A model generated the notes under the pieces. The model was not told where the DNA came from. It did no database searches and saw only the letters and a program-made list of their open reading frames with translations. This document shows positions 23,628 through 31,780 of a DNA stretch of 34,459 nucleotides, piece by piece (position 1 is the stretch's first letter; each line of letters starts with the position of its first letter). This DNA is from Thermoplasmata archaeon (GTDB taxonomy: Archaea; Thermoplasmatota; Thermoplasmata; Lutacidiplasmatales; UBA184), in contig JAKAVY010000018.1 in the NCBI GenBank assembly GCA_021827405.1, positions 1 through 34,459 on the forward strand, in the 5' to 3' direction. The translations under genes were made by a program, and so were the position numbers.

Positions 23628-24389
23628 ATGCCCAGCTGGATCGGTCAGGCCTTCCGACGCGGCATCCTCACGAGCCGCTTCCCCCGGGCCCCGGCGTCTC
23701 GGGAGGAGGTCCCCGAGACCTCCCGGCCCCCCGTCCTCCCCCCCGGGCTGGAACGGATCGCGGTCTTGGGCCGTGCCGCGGACGATTGCCCGACGGGCGC
23801 CATCACGGCGGACGGGCTTTACCACGGCCGGTGCATCCGCTGCGCCCGCTGCACCCGGCAGGGGTTCACCTTCGGGGGCCGGGCACTGGCCAACGCCTCC
23901 CGGCCGGAGGACCTCTACTCCCCGGGGGGAGGACCGCTCCCGGAACGCCTGGGCCCCGCCCCCCTCGCGGGGCTGGGGCGCTCCCTCCAGCTCTTCCTGG
24001 TCGACGCCGGTAGCTGCCTCGCCTGCAACCGGGAGGTCCTCGCCCTGGCCAACCCCTACTACGACGCGGCCCGGCTCGGCATCACCTTCGTGAACTCCCC
24101 TCACCACGCCGACGTGCTGGTGGTCGTGGGGATCCCGACCCGACCTATCCTCGAGCCGTTGCGGAGAGCCTACGAGGCGCTCCCCGGGCCGAAGGCCGTG
24201 CTGGCGATAGGGGCCTGCGCGTTGGAAGGGGGCCTCTTTCGGGGCAACCCGGGGACCCAGGCCCCGCTGTACGAGACCCTACCCGTGGACCTGTTCGTCC
24301 CGGGCTGTCCTCCCAGTCCGCTGGACATCCTGGCGGGAGTCCTCACCCTGGCCGGGCGGATGAAATGCCTCCCAGGGGTCCCGGCATGA
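23628..24389 (+). CDS. Fusion of a one-cluster ferredoxin domain and a HyfI/NuoB-like subunit
   Basis: A 253-residue fusion. The N-terminal part (1-80) has Cys54 in DCPTGAI and Cys69, Cys72 and Cys75 in CIRCARC, exactly the four ligands of one [4Fe-4S] cluster of a bacterial-type ferredoxin. The usual second set is missing. The C-terminal part (about 118-245) is NuoB/HycG-like with Cys130, Cys133 (GSCLACN), Cys197 (GACALEGG) and Cys227 (PGCPPSP), the N2-type cluster ligands. Hydrogenase-4 normally has a separate two-cluster HyfH, and no such gene is present. The fusion therefore supplies a short wire from a soluble donor to the N2-type cluster. The ATG lies five bases after the previous stop. 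Confidence 0.88.
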   Translation: MPSWIGQAFRRGILTSRFPRAPASREEVPETSRPPVLPPGLERIAVLGRAADDCPTGAITADGLYHGRCIRCARCTRQGFTFGGRALANASRPEDLYSPGGGPLPERLGPAPLAGLGRSLQLFLVDAGSCLACNREVLALANPYYDAARLGITFVNSPHHADVLVVVGIPTRPILEPLRRAYEALPGPKAVLAIGACALEGGLFRGNPGTQAPLYETLPVDLFVPGCPPSPLDILAGVLTLAGRMKCLPGVPA

Positions 24390-26389
24390 TCGACCCCTCC
24401 GCCTTGCTCCTCGACGCCTCCCTGGCCACCCTCTTCGCCGCCGTTCCCGCCTCCTGGGGGGGCCGCCGGCTCGCCTATGCGTTCTCCTTCGCCGGCAGCG
24501 CGCTGCTCTTCGCCGCCGCGACCGCCGCCCTCGTCCTCGGACCCTTCACCGCCCTCTCCTACGGGGGCCCCTTCGGGGAGACCGAGACCCTGGGGTTGGA
24601 CGCCCTCTCCGCCTTCTTCGCCCTTTCGGCCTCGGTGGTCTGGATAGGGGCCTCGGCGTTCTCCCTGTCCTACGATGAGCGCCCGGGGCCCGGGCTCGCG
24701 CAGGCCTTCGCGCTCACCCTCGGGTCCATCGCCGTGCTCTTCGCGGCCGGGAACTTCCTTCTCTTCCTGGCCGCCTGGGAGGGGATGACCCTCGCCTCCT
24801 TCTGGATGATCCTCGAGGCCACCGGTCGTCGGGGCCCGGTCCTCTCCGCCGGGCTCGTCTTCCTGGCCTTCGGGGAGGGGAGCACGCTCCTGGTCGCCCT
24901 CGCGGTGGCGGGATTCCACGCCGCTACCGGGACCTTCGCCATGGTGAGCGTGCTGGCCGTGCCGGTCTCCACCGGCATCTTCCTCTGCGCCCTGGTGGGC
25001 TTCGGCCTCAAGATGGGGGTGGCGCCATTCCACATGAGCGAATGGTTGCCCATCGCCCACTCCTCCGCCCCTTCCAATGCCTCGGCCGTCCTCTCCGCCA
25101 CCCTCACGCTGGCCGGGGTCTACGGGCTCTTCCGGGTGATCTCCCTGCTCCCCGCCGGTCCGGACTGGTGGGGAGGCGTGGTCCTCGCCATCGGGGCCAT
25201 CTCGGCCCTATTGGGCGCCCTCTTCGCGTCGGTGAGCGAACACGTCAAGGGGCTTCCGGCCTACAGCACCATCGAGAACAACGGTCTCATCCTCGTGGCC
25301 GTGGGGGTGGCCCTGGTGGCCCGGAGCCAGGGGCTGGGGACCCTGTATGCCTTCGCCCTCTTCGCCGCCTTCTTCCAGGCCTTGGCCCATGCCGTGGCCA
25401 AGGGGACCCTCTTCCTCTTCACCGGCTACGTCGAGCGCGCCACCGGCACGTTCGATCTGAACGAGGTGCGGGGCCGGGCCCGGGGCCGGAGCCCGGGAGC
25501 CGCCCTGGGGGGGATCGTCTCGGGGTTGAGCTTTGCCGCGGCCGCCCCTCTCGCCGGGTTCGTGGGCGAGTGGATGATCCTCGAGGCCCTCTTCCAGTCG
25601 TACCGCTTCGAGGGCCCCGCCTTCGAGTTCCTGGGCCTGCTCGCCGGGGCCGCCGTGGCCCTCTCCCTGGGGCTGGCCCTGGTGGCCATGGTGAAGCTGG
25701 TGGGCTTCTCTTTGTTGTGGAACCCACAAGACTCCCCGGCAGGAAGGCGGCAGTCCGGGCCCGGGCCCCCCCTGGCCGCGCTCTCCGGCGCCATCCTTGC
25801 CCTCGGCGTGGGGGCGCCCTGGGTCCTCACCTTCATCGCCCCGGCGATCCGGGGGCTATCGCACCAGGCGCTCTCTGCGCCCGTGGGGCAGCTTCTCGAC
25901 ATGCCAGCGCGGTGGTCCATCCTCTCCGGCAGCCCCTTCGGGATCCTCTCCCCTCCCGCGGTGCCCATCGGCATCGCCCTGGGCTCCCTGGTCGCCCTCG
26001 GCTACTTCTTCCTCGGAGGGAGGACCGCGTCCCGCCGGGTGCCTATCTGGGTCTCGGGCCGGGCCCCCAGCCCGGTGGGGGAGACCTACACCTCCTTTGG
26101 CTTCAGCACGGGGATCCGGATCATGCTTGGGAGCCTCCTGGGAACCCGGGAGCTCCGGCGCCGATCCGGGGGCATCACCGCGGTGGCCATCGAGGGCCCG
26201 GAGGTCTACAACGTGGAGTTGGAGGTCTTGGACGCGTTCAAGGTGCTCTACGATGACCTGGTCCGGGGTGGGCTCGCCCTCTCCGCCGCGCTGAAGAGGT
26301 TCCTCATGCCGGGGCGGCCGGGCCGTTACCTCGCCTACGTCCTGATCACCGTGCTCGCGGTCCTGATCTATCTCACGGCGGCGGGGTGA
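24386..26389 (+). CDS. hyfB: HyfB-like antiporter-type subunit (NuoL homologue)
   Basis: A 667-residue membrane protein, starting at the ATG that overlaps the previous stop (ATGA). Seen: AAWEGMTLASFWMI (the conserved Glu helix), GLKMGVAPFHMSEWLPIAHS with APSNASAVLSATLT after it (family form KxAxxPxHxWLPxAHxxAPSxVSA), PAYSTIENNGL (family form AYSSIxxxG), and AKGTLFLFTGYVERATGT. After about residue 560 an extension (FSTGIRIMLGSLL, then two more helices) matches the HyfB C-terminus. It is the second large ion-pumping subunit and ends the operon. With hyfF and hyfE it gives a membrane arm smaller than that of complex I. Confidence 0.9.
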   Translation: MIDPSALLLDASLATLFAAVPASWGGRRLAYAFSFAGSALLFAAATAALVLGPFTALSYGGPFGETETLGLDALSAFFALSASVVWIGASAFSLSYDERPGPGLAQAFALTLGSIAVLFAAGNFLLFLAAWEGMTLASFWMILEATGRRGPVLSAGLVFLAFGEGSTLLVALAVAGFHAATGTFAMVSVLAVPVSTGIFLCALVGFGLKMGVAPFHMSEWLPIAHSSAPSNASAVLSATLTLAGVYGLFRVISLLPAGPDWWGGVVLAIGAISALLGALFASVSEHVKGLPAYSTIENNGLILVAVGVALVARSQGLGTLYAFALFAAFFQALAHAVAKGTLFLFTGYVERATGTFDLNEVRGRARGRSPGAALGGIVSGLSFAAAAPLAGFVGEWMILEALFQSYRFEGPAFEFLGLLAGAAVALSLGLALVAMVKLVGFSLLWNPQDSPAGRRQSGPGPPLAALSGAILALGVGAPWVLTFIAPAIRGLSHQALSAPVGQLLDMPARWSILSGSPFGILSPPAVPIGIALGSLVALGYFFLGGRTASRRVPIWVSGRAPSPVGETYTSFGFSTGIRIMLGSLLGTRELRRRSGGITAVAIEGPEVYNVELEVLDAFKVLYDDLVRGGLALSAALKRFLMPGRPGRYLAYVLITVLAVLIYLTAAG

Positions 26390-26396
26390 CGGTTCG

Positions 26397-26849
26397 TCAG
26401 GGCACCACGAGGACCGGGATGCGCGCCTCAGAGACGAGGCGGGAAGAGACCGAGCCCAACGCCAGACGTTGGGGGGCGGAGAGCCCCCGGGCCCCGACGA
26501 GGAGGAGGTCGGCCGGAAGTTCCCGGACGAGGCGGAGGAGCGCGGCCAGGGGAAGGTCGTCCGAGAGGACGGGCTCGACCGGCACTCCCAGGGACCGTCC
26601 CGTCCCCTCCAGATGCCTCAAGGCCGAAAGGACGGCGGTGCGCCGGGCCTCCCCTACCTCGCGGGGGACGGGCTCCGCCCGCGCCGAGGAGCCCCCCGTG
26701 GCATAGAGGAGCCAGACCTTCGCCTTCAGGGGGGCGGCCAGGCGCAAGGCGAGGAGGGCGGCGTGCTGCGCCGGTTCGGACGCGTCGTATCCCACCAGAA
26801 AGCGGGTCAAGGGCGCGGGCCCCTCCCCGGGGGCCCCAGGCCCTCTCAT
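26397..26849 (-). CDS. Universal stress protein (UspA family)
   Basis: A 150-residue protein with the Usp fold: FLVGYDASEPAQHAALLALR at the N-terminus (family form ILVxxDGSxxAxxAxxxA), LLYATGG, then PADLLLVGARGLSAPQRLAL (family form DLIVxGxRGxxxxxxxxxGS) and SVSSRLVSEARIPVLVV. The G-2x-G-9x-G(S/T) ATP motif is largely kept, with G119, G122 and G132 followed by Ser. ATP binding is therefore possible. The ATG overlaps the stop of the unknown gene upstream (ATGA), so the two are coupled. It converges with the hyf operon. Confidence 0.9.
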   Translation of the reverse strand: MRGPGAPGEGPAPLTRFLVGYDASEPAQHAALLALRLAAPLKAKVWLLYATGGSSARAEPVPREVGEARRTAVLSALRHLEGTGRSLGVPVEPVLSDDLPLAALLRLVRELPADLLLVGARGLSAPQRLALGSVSSRLVSEARIPVLVVP

Positions 26850-27295
26850 GGGACCTCCCGCCGGTTCCGGGCTCCGGAGGGCAGGTAGGCTTCCGCGACC
26901 TTCCCGCTCTCCGGGTCCGGCTCGACCCGGGAAGCCCGCGCCGGGTCCAACGAGAGGAGCGCCTCCAGGGCCTTCACCCGGCGGGCGAGCCGGGTGTTGT
27001 CGTGATAGTACTCCGAGGCCAGGAACCGGATCCGGGCATGTTCCCCGGCCGCCCCGACGAGGGTCCGGGCCAGCTCCTCGATCCGGCGCTCTGGCGAGGC
27101 GGTCGGAGGGGGCACCCTCCCCGGGTCGGGGGCCGGAACCGGCAGGAGCGGTAGGATGTCCGTCAGCCAGAGCCAGAAACCCTCCGGGCCCACCCGAGAG
27201 AGGTCCACCCAGGGAAGGAGGGAAGGGAGGACGGCCGCGGGCGGAGCCCAATCGGTCCTGACCCCGTCCGCCGTTCGCTCCTTCTCCCTGGGCAT
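26846..27295 (-). CDS. Unknown 149-residue protein coupled to a universal stress protein
   Basis: I do not recognise a family. The first third has a Trp/Leu/Pro-rich segment (LLPWVDLSRVGPEGFWLWLT) that may be a membrane-associated or buried helix. A Pro-rich linker follows, then two helices (ERRIEELARTLVGAAGEHAR and NTRLARRVKALEALL) that could pair as a short coiled coil. The tail is charged. The frame has host-like composition, an ATG after GAGGAAGG, and a stop overlapping the Usp start, which is the best evidence that it is real and works with that protein. Confidence 0.65.
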   Translation of the reverse strand: MPREKERTADGVRTDWAPPAAVLPSLLPWVDLSRVGPEGFWLWLTDILPLLPVPAPDPGRVPPPTASPERRIEELARTLVGAAGEHARIRFLASEYYHDNTRLARRVKALEALLSLDPARASRVEPDPESGKVAEAYLPSGARNRREVP

Positions 27296-27420
27296 ACCTT
27301 CCTCACCCAGGGGTCATCGGCCCGGAGGCGGTTTCCGGCACGGACGGTGCCGGCGGCTGACCCCACAGCCAACGCAGGGGAGCCCGCCGGGCCCCTTAGC
27401 CTTTCCGGCGGCCGGTCCCC

Positions 27421-28131
27421 TCAGTTCTCGTACTTGCCACCGTAGGCCTGGTCACTGGCCGCCTTGAGATGCTGCTTCCCGTCCTTTAAGATGGGCTCCC
27501 CGTGGTAGATCACCAGGCTTTCCGCGTCCAGGGTGGCCAGGCGGCGGAGGGAAAGGGCGGCCATCTGCTGGGAGAAGGTGTACTGGGGGGCGCTCACCAC
27601 GAGAGGGCCGTCCGGCCTCATGACGGCGTCCCCGGTGAACAGGATCTTCCGCGTGGGAGCGTAGAAGGAGAGGTGCCCGGGAGTGTGCCCGGGAGTGTGG
27701 TAGGCCACCAGGCCGTCGAAGGCGTCGAGCTCATCTCCGTCCTTCAGGGTCTCCGTGACCCGGAACGGTTCCTGGGGAAGCATCCCGGGACCCTTGTACA
27801 CCGGGTCCTTCGCGATGAAGGAGGCCTCCATCCAATGGGCGTAGACCTTCGCCCCGGTTCGCGCTTGGAGCGCCTTCAGGTTCCCGGTGTGGTCGAGATG
27901 GAGATGGGTGAGGAGGATCCGACGGATGGCGGAAGGGGAGATCTTCTGGGCCCGGCAGAACTGCTCCACCTCCGAGACCATGTCCCGGGGGACCATGCCT
28001 TTGGGCAGCCCAGTGTCCAAAAGCGTGTATCCGCCCCCCGTCGCGTCGCGCAGGAGGACCACGTTCGTTGCGTTCCGAAGCTCCGGGTTCGCCGGGTCCA
28101 AGAGGAAGACCCCGGGGAGGATCTCGGTCAT
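27421..28131 (-). CDS. MBL-fold metallo-hydrolase
   Basis: A 236-residue metallo-beta-lactamase-fold enzyme. Seen: LTHLHLDHTG with His76, His78, Asp80 and His81, then HTPGHTPGH with His149, FTGDAVM with Asp168, and VIYHGEP with His210. This is a complete two-metal site. Overall it resembles N-acyl-homoserine-lactonase (AttM/AiiA-like) and related lactonases in its spacing, but the substrate cannot be told, and generic glyoxalase-II-like or thioester hydrolysis is possible. It diverges from alaX with about 68 bases between. Confidence 0.92.
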   Translation of the reverse strand: MTEILPGVFLLDPANPELRNATNVVLLRDATGGGYTLLDTGLPKGMVPRDMVSEVEQFCRAQKISPSAIRRILLTHLHLDHTGNLKALQARTGAKVYAHWMEASFIAKDPVYKGPGMLPQEPFRVTETLKDGDELDAFDGLVAYHTPGHTPGHLSFYAPTRKILFTGDAVMRPDGPLVVSAPQYTFSQQMAALSLRRLATLDAESLVIYHGEPILKDGKQHLKAASDQAYGGKYEN

Positions 28132-28199
28132 GCCTACGGCGAAGCGGCGGCGCCCTTGAACCTTTTGAGCAGACCGCGTTCCCGTTCACCGGAGGGACG

Positions 28200-28937
28200 T
28201 TGGACGCGCTGTACCTCACCGACGCCTACCAGCGCGAGCTCACCAGCCGGGTGACGGAGACCGCGGCGGGGGCGGTGGTCCTCACCGATACCGTGTTCTA
28301 CCCCCAAGGGGGTGGGCAACCCTGCGACCAGGGGACCCTGCACTGGGGGGAAGGACGGACCTTCCGGGTCCTGGACGTTCAAAAAGGTCCTAAGGGGATC
28401 CTCCACCGGGGCGAGGGCGAGCTCCCGCCGGTCGGCACCGAGGTCACCGGCCGGATCGATTGGGACCGGCGCTACGCGCACATGCGCTACCACACCTGCC
28501 TGCACATCCTCAGCGGCGTGGTCTTCCACCGCTTCGGCAGCGGGATCACCGGAGGGCAGATCTACGAGGACCGCGCCCGGATGGACCTGTCCCTCCCCGA
28601 CCTCAATGCGGCCACCGTAGAGGAGATCCTCTCCGGGGTGAACCGGGTGGTGGAGGAGGACCGCCCCATCCACGTGCGCTCTCTCTCCCGGGAGGAGGCG
28701 GAACGCGACCCTTCCCTGGTCCGGGTGGCCCGGGAGCTCATGCCCGAGGTCGACCGGGTGCGCCTCATCGACATCGAGGGGTTTGACGTCCAGGCCGACG
28801 GGGGCACCCATGTCCGCTCGACCCGGGAGGTGGGACGCGTCTCCCTCCAGAAGCTCGAGAACAAGGGCAGCCGGAACAAGCGCCTGTACCTGACGCTCCC
28901 GCGCCCGGAGCGGACCGGGACGGCCCCCCTCCCCTAG
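28200..28937 (+). CDS. alaX: AlaX-type alanyl-tRNA editing protein
   Basis: A 245-residue protein related to the editing domain of alanyl-tRNA synthetase. It hydrolyses Ser-tRNA(Ala) or Gly-tRNA(Ala). Seen: VVLTDTVFYPQGGGQPCDQG (family form VxLdxTxFYPxGGGQPxDxG), YHTCLHILSG with His98 and His102 (HxxxH), and QADGGTHVRSTREVG with His204 (family form CGGTHVxxTxEIG). The usual zinc-binding Cys is Asp200 here, though I believe this also occurs in other AlaX proteins. The length fits AlaX-M/L without a C-Ala domain. I chose TTG 28200 because GGAGGG lies five bases before it. Upstream in-frame ATGs would overlap the divergent gene. Confidence 0.88.
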   Translation: MDALYLTDAYQRELTSRVTETAAGAVVLTDTVFYPQGGGQPCDQGTLHWGEGRTFRVLDVQKGPKGILHRGEGELPPVGTEVTGRIDWDRRYAHMRYHTCLHILSGVVFHRFGSGITGGQIYEDRARMDLSLPDLNAATVEEILSGVNRVVEEDRPIHVRSLSREEAERDPSLVRVARELMPEVDRVRLIDIEGFDVQADGGTHVRSTREVGRVSLQKLENKGSRNKRLYLTLPRPERTGTAPLP

Positions 28938-29509
28938 CCGGAAGAGGACCGGAGGGCCCCCTTGAGCCCCGCGAGGCCCCGGGCCAGCGGTTCCGTGAGC
29001 TCCGGGGGTTCGGGGCTCCGGGCGCGGCGCCGCTCCACCGCTTCCACCCACTCCACGGTCTGTTGCCGGAACCCTTCCCGTCGGGACGGGCCCCAGGGGG
29101 CGGCCCCCATGTCCATCAGGTTGTCCCACCGGTCGCAGACCTTGACGAGGAGCGCCTCCCAGGGCTGGGTCTCCAGCTCCTCGAGCAGGTAGCGGGTCTT
29201 CACGGCAAGGGGCACGCCCTCCCCGTGGGCCTCGGGCGGAAGGGTGAGCGAACGGACCCAAGCCAGGACCACGGGGCCGAAGGCCTTCTCGAGGGCCTCG
29301 GCCGGGGTCGGGGTGTCCTCGAGGACGTCATGGAGCGCGGCCGTGGCGAGGATCTCCGGGCGGGTCACCCCCAGTCCCGTGACGAGCAGCCGAAGCACCG
29401 CCATCGGGTGCACCACGTAGGGCGTCCGGCCATCCTTCCGGGTCTGGGACCCGTGGGCCCGGACCGCGAAGGCCATGGCCTCCACCACGAGAGGGTCGGT
29501 GGGGGTCAC
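28934..29509 (-). CDS. SpoT/MESH1-like HD-domain hydrolase
   Basis: A 191-residue protein with the HD domain of RelA/SpoT-type enzymes and no synthetase domain. Seen: AVRAHGSQTRKDGRTPYVVH (family form AxxAHxGQxRKxGxPYxxHP), His34, ALHDVLEDTP with His60, Asp61, Glu64 and Asp65, and VKVCDRWDNL with Asp126. These are the metal and hydrolysis residues. By analogy with MESH1/SpoT it could hydrolyse (p)ppGpp, NADPH or a similar phosphorylated nucleotide. The real substrate in archaea is unknown. The start is GTG. Its stop and that of alaX share a CTAG palindrome, so the two genes converge with a four-base overlap. Confidence 0.85.
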   Translation of the reverse strand: MTPTDPLVVEAMAFAVRAHGSQTRKDGRTPYVVHPMAVLRLLVTGLGVTRPEILATAALHDVLEDTPTPAEALEKAFGPVVLAWVRSLTLPPEAHGEGVPLAVKTRYLLEELETQPWEALLVKVCDRWDNLMDMGAAPWGPSRREGFRQQTVEWVEAVERRRARSPEPPELTEPLARGLAGLKGALRSSSG

Positions 29510-29565
29510 GGTCCGCGAAGCGTCGGGGGGGTGGGAGGGAGACGACCGGGGGATGGCATGGGCCC

Positions 29566-30624
29566 TCAGGAGGCGGGGGGGTCGCCGCCGGTGCGCGGCC
29601 CGTCCTGGTGCTCGGCCAGGTGATCGCGCAGCGCCTCCCGGGCCCGGGCCAGACGCTCGCGTCCTTCCCGGACGCGGGCCTCCGCCTGGTCGAGCGCCTC
29701 CTCGTGGGGGGCCAGCGCCTCGGTGTGGGTCAGGAGCGTGGCCTCGTGCTCGGAGAGCGCATGCTGTCGCGCCTCGAGGACCCGCTCGGCCTCCTCCAGG
29801 TCCGCCTCCGCCCCCTTGAGCTCCTCGCCCCGTCGTTCCAGGTCCTGCGCCATCTCGTTCAAGTGGGCCTCGCGCTGGGCGATCTCCCCCTGGCGTTCCT
29901 CGAGCTCGCGCTGTTGTCCTTTCAGTTCCCCCTCCCGGGCCTCCAGGTGGGTCACCCGCTCCCTCAGGTCTTTCAACCGTTGCTCATGCTCCTCGCCCCG
30001 CCGGGCCTCGTCCTGGGCCAACTGGGCCTTGCCCTGGTTCAGCCGTTCCTCGAGCTCGGAGAGGTGCTGCTCCTTCTCGGCGAGTCGCTGCTCCGCACTG
30101 CGGATGGCCTCTTCCCGGCCGGCGAGCGCCTCCCGTCGCTCCTTCAGCTGGCGCAGCTCCTCGTCGATCTCGGTGCGCTGCGCGCGGGCATGCTCTTGCT
30201 CGGACTGGATGCGCTCCCGGGCCCGAGCGAGGTCTTCGGCAGTGGTCTCCACCACCCCCGCCTCGGCCAGGCGTTGCTCCTTGGCCGCGATGAGGGACTC
30301 CCGGTGGTCCAGGTTCTTCTCCCGGCGCTCGGAGGCCTTGAGATGCTCCTCCCATTCCGCCTGCTGGCGGGCCAGTTCCCGGAACTTGAGCACCAGCTCC
30401 CGTCCCTTCTCCAGAAGGACGGCCTCCCGTCGGGCGAGATCGTCGTGCCGGGAGGTCGGGGGACCGGAAGAGGCCGGTCGGGGGCGGGGGGCCGCCCTCT
30501 GCGATCGGGGCCCTGCGCGGGCGGGCCGGGGAGCGCTCTTCGGTCGGCCAGGCCGCAGGGCGGCCGGGGCCGGTCGGTTTCGACCTCGTGGAGGGCTACG
30601 CTTCTTGGAGGGGGATCGGGCCAT
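29566..30624 (-). CDS. Long coiled-coil protein with a basic Pro/Ala-rich N-terminus
   Basis: A 352-residue protein. Residues 1-60 are rich in Arg, Lys, Pro and Ala (KKRSPPRGRNRPAPAALRPG and similar), as in nucleic-acid-binding tails. Residues 61 to about 335 are almost continuous heptads of Glu, Gln, Arg, Leu and Ala (LARQQAEWEEHLKASERREK, LEERLNQGKAQLAQDEARRG), a long coiled coil without Cys. No ATPase heads are seen, so it is not an SMC protein. It could be a structural, nucleoid- or membrane-linked scaffold. Opposite-strand frames here are shadows of the repetitive codons. Function is unknown. Confidence 0.8.
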   Translation of the reverse strand: MARSPSKKRSPPRGRNRPAPAALRPGRPKSAPRPARAGPRSQRAAPRPRPASSGPPTSRHDDLARREAVLLEKGRELVLKFRELARQQAEWEEHLKASERREKNLDHRESLIAAKEQRLAEAGVVETTAEDLARARERIQSEQEHARAQRTEIDEELRQLKERREALAGREEAIRSAEQRLAEKEQHLSELEERLNQGKAQLAQDEARRGEEHEQRLKDLRERVTHLEAREGELKGQQRELEERQGEIAQREAHLNEMAQDLERRGEELKGAEADLEEAERVLEARQHALSEHEATLLTHTEALAPHEEALDQAEARVREGRERLARAREALRDHLAEHQDGPRTGGDPPAS

Positions 30625-30783
30625 GGATGCACCTGTTCAGGATCGAACGCTCAAACGATGCCGGAGGGGGAAGAAAAAGCGTTCCCTCGACCGGAACGGC
30701 CCGGGCCGGAGGAAGAGATGTCCCTCCCGAGGGTTCCCGGGGGGGCGGACCGACTGGGGGGGATGGCGGACCGGTCCGGGATC

Positions 30784-31236
30784 TCAGCTTCCGCAGCCGC
30801 AGCCGCCGCCGTTGGAGGAGCTCGACCCGCAGGAACCGCAGCCGTCGCCGCTCCCTCCCTCGGCCATGGGGAGGTTCGGGTTGGTGACCTTGAAACCGCT
30901 CTCGCCGCCCTCGTTCACGAAGTCCACCTGAGCGCCGTTGCAGAACTCCGCGCTGTACGGGTCCACCACGAAGGAGACCCCATCGACCTTGACCACCTCG
31001 TCGCCGTTCTTGGGCTTGTCGAAGGCCATGCCGAAGGTGGGTCCTGCGCTCCCGCCGCAACAGCCGCCGCCCCCGCCCATCTGGACGAAGACGCGGACGG
31101 CCATGCCGGGCTTCTGGGCCTTCACGAGGCCCCGGACCTGCTCTAAGGCTACGGGGGAGACCTCCATGCGGAAGGCCACTTCCTTCGGGGCATCGACGCT
31201 GGGGGCCGCCGTTTCCAATCGGGAGACCATGGTCAT
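30784..31236 (-). CDS. HesB/IscA-type protein with a Cys/Gly-rich tail
   Basis: A 150-residue member of the A-type iron-sulfur carrier family. Seen: VSPVALEQVRGLV (family form TxxAaxxixxll), VRVFVQMGGGGGCCGG (family form lRixvxggGCsGlxY) followed by TFGMAFDKP, FCNGAQVDFV (family form lxGaxVDFv), and GFKVTNPNLP (family form GFxixNPNa). The core Cys motif is altered, and the tail has several Cys in GCGSC and GGGCGCGS, a probable extra metal site. It probably carries or delivers Fe-S clusters. The start was chosen because a TATA box at 31265-31272 places transcription near 31243, so an ATG at 31257 would be missed. Confidence 0.85.
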   Translation of the reverse strand: MTMVSRLETAAPSVDAPKEVAFRMEVSPVALEQVRGLVKAQKPGMAVRVFVQMGGGGGCCGGSAGPTFGMAFDKPKNGDEVVKVDGVSFVVDPYSAEFCNGAQVDFVNEGGESGFKVTNPNLPMAEGGSGDGCGSCGSSSSNGGGCGCGS

Positions 31237-31264
31237 CACCTGGAGGGAAATGACCACCTCTCCG

Positions 31265-31272
31265 TATTTAAA
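31265..31272 (-). promoter_or_regulatory. TATA box for the Cys-rich HesB gene
   Basis: TTTAAATA on the minus strand lies about 32 bases before the ATG at 31236 in a GC-rich context, giving a leader of only a few bases. Confidence 0.6.
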
Positions 31273-31291
31273 CCCGGGGGCAGGGAAGGCG

Positions 31292-31780
31292 CTACGGGGA
31301 AAGCAGGTAGGCCGTGTCCCCGGGGCTCAACGGCCCCTCCTCCAGGACACGGGCGTAGAAGCCCCGTCTTCCTCGCGCCCGCGCCACCAGGTCCTTCCCG
31401 TAGACCTCGACCTCCGAACAGGGAGTGCACGGCCGGGAGAGCTGGACCACGGCCCGGGGGCCGAGCCTCCAGCGCTGGCCGGGGGCCAGCGCTTCGTAGG
31501 TCACGTCCTCGAGGGTCACGTTCTCCCCCAGGCTCCCGGGGCGGATGGGGTAGCCCTCCCGGGCGTAGCCCTCGATGACGTCCCGGGTGAGGAGGAGGAC
31601 CGCCGAGTCCGGATCGCCGGCGAGGCGCTCCGTCCGGTACCGGTTGAGGTCGCCTTCCAACCCGGAACGCCGGACCCATACGGGACCGGGGACGGCCCTC
31701 TTCGGCAGCCCGCCCTCGGCGGAGACGTTCACCTGGAGGATGCGCCCGAGCAAGGCGAGGGGGGGCGCCTCCGCGGCCAT
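31292..31780 (-). CDS. MOSC-domain protein
   Basis: A 162-residue protein with the MOSC fold (the C-terminal domain of molybdenum cofactor sulfurases, YiiM-like). Seen: LLGRILQVNVSAEGGLPKRA (family form gxvxxIxvsxxGGvPk), GLEGDLNRYR (family form GxxGDxq), PGSLGENVTLED (family form GxxGENltxxG) and RPCTPCSEVE with the family's cysteine region (family form Cxpc). It may move sulfur or bind a molybdenum-type cofactor. The ATG overlaps the stop of the upstream IscA gene (ATGA), so the two should be made together. Confidence 0.9.
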   Translation of the reverse strand: MAAEAPPLALLGRILQVNVSAEGGLPKRAVPGPVWVRRSGLEGDLNRYRTERLAGDPDSAVLLLTRDVIEGYAREGYPIRPGSLGENVTLEDVTYEALAPGQRWRLGPRAVVQLSRPCTPCSEVEVYGKDLVARARGRRGFYARVLEEGPLSPGDTAYLLSP

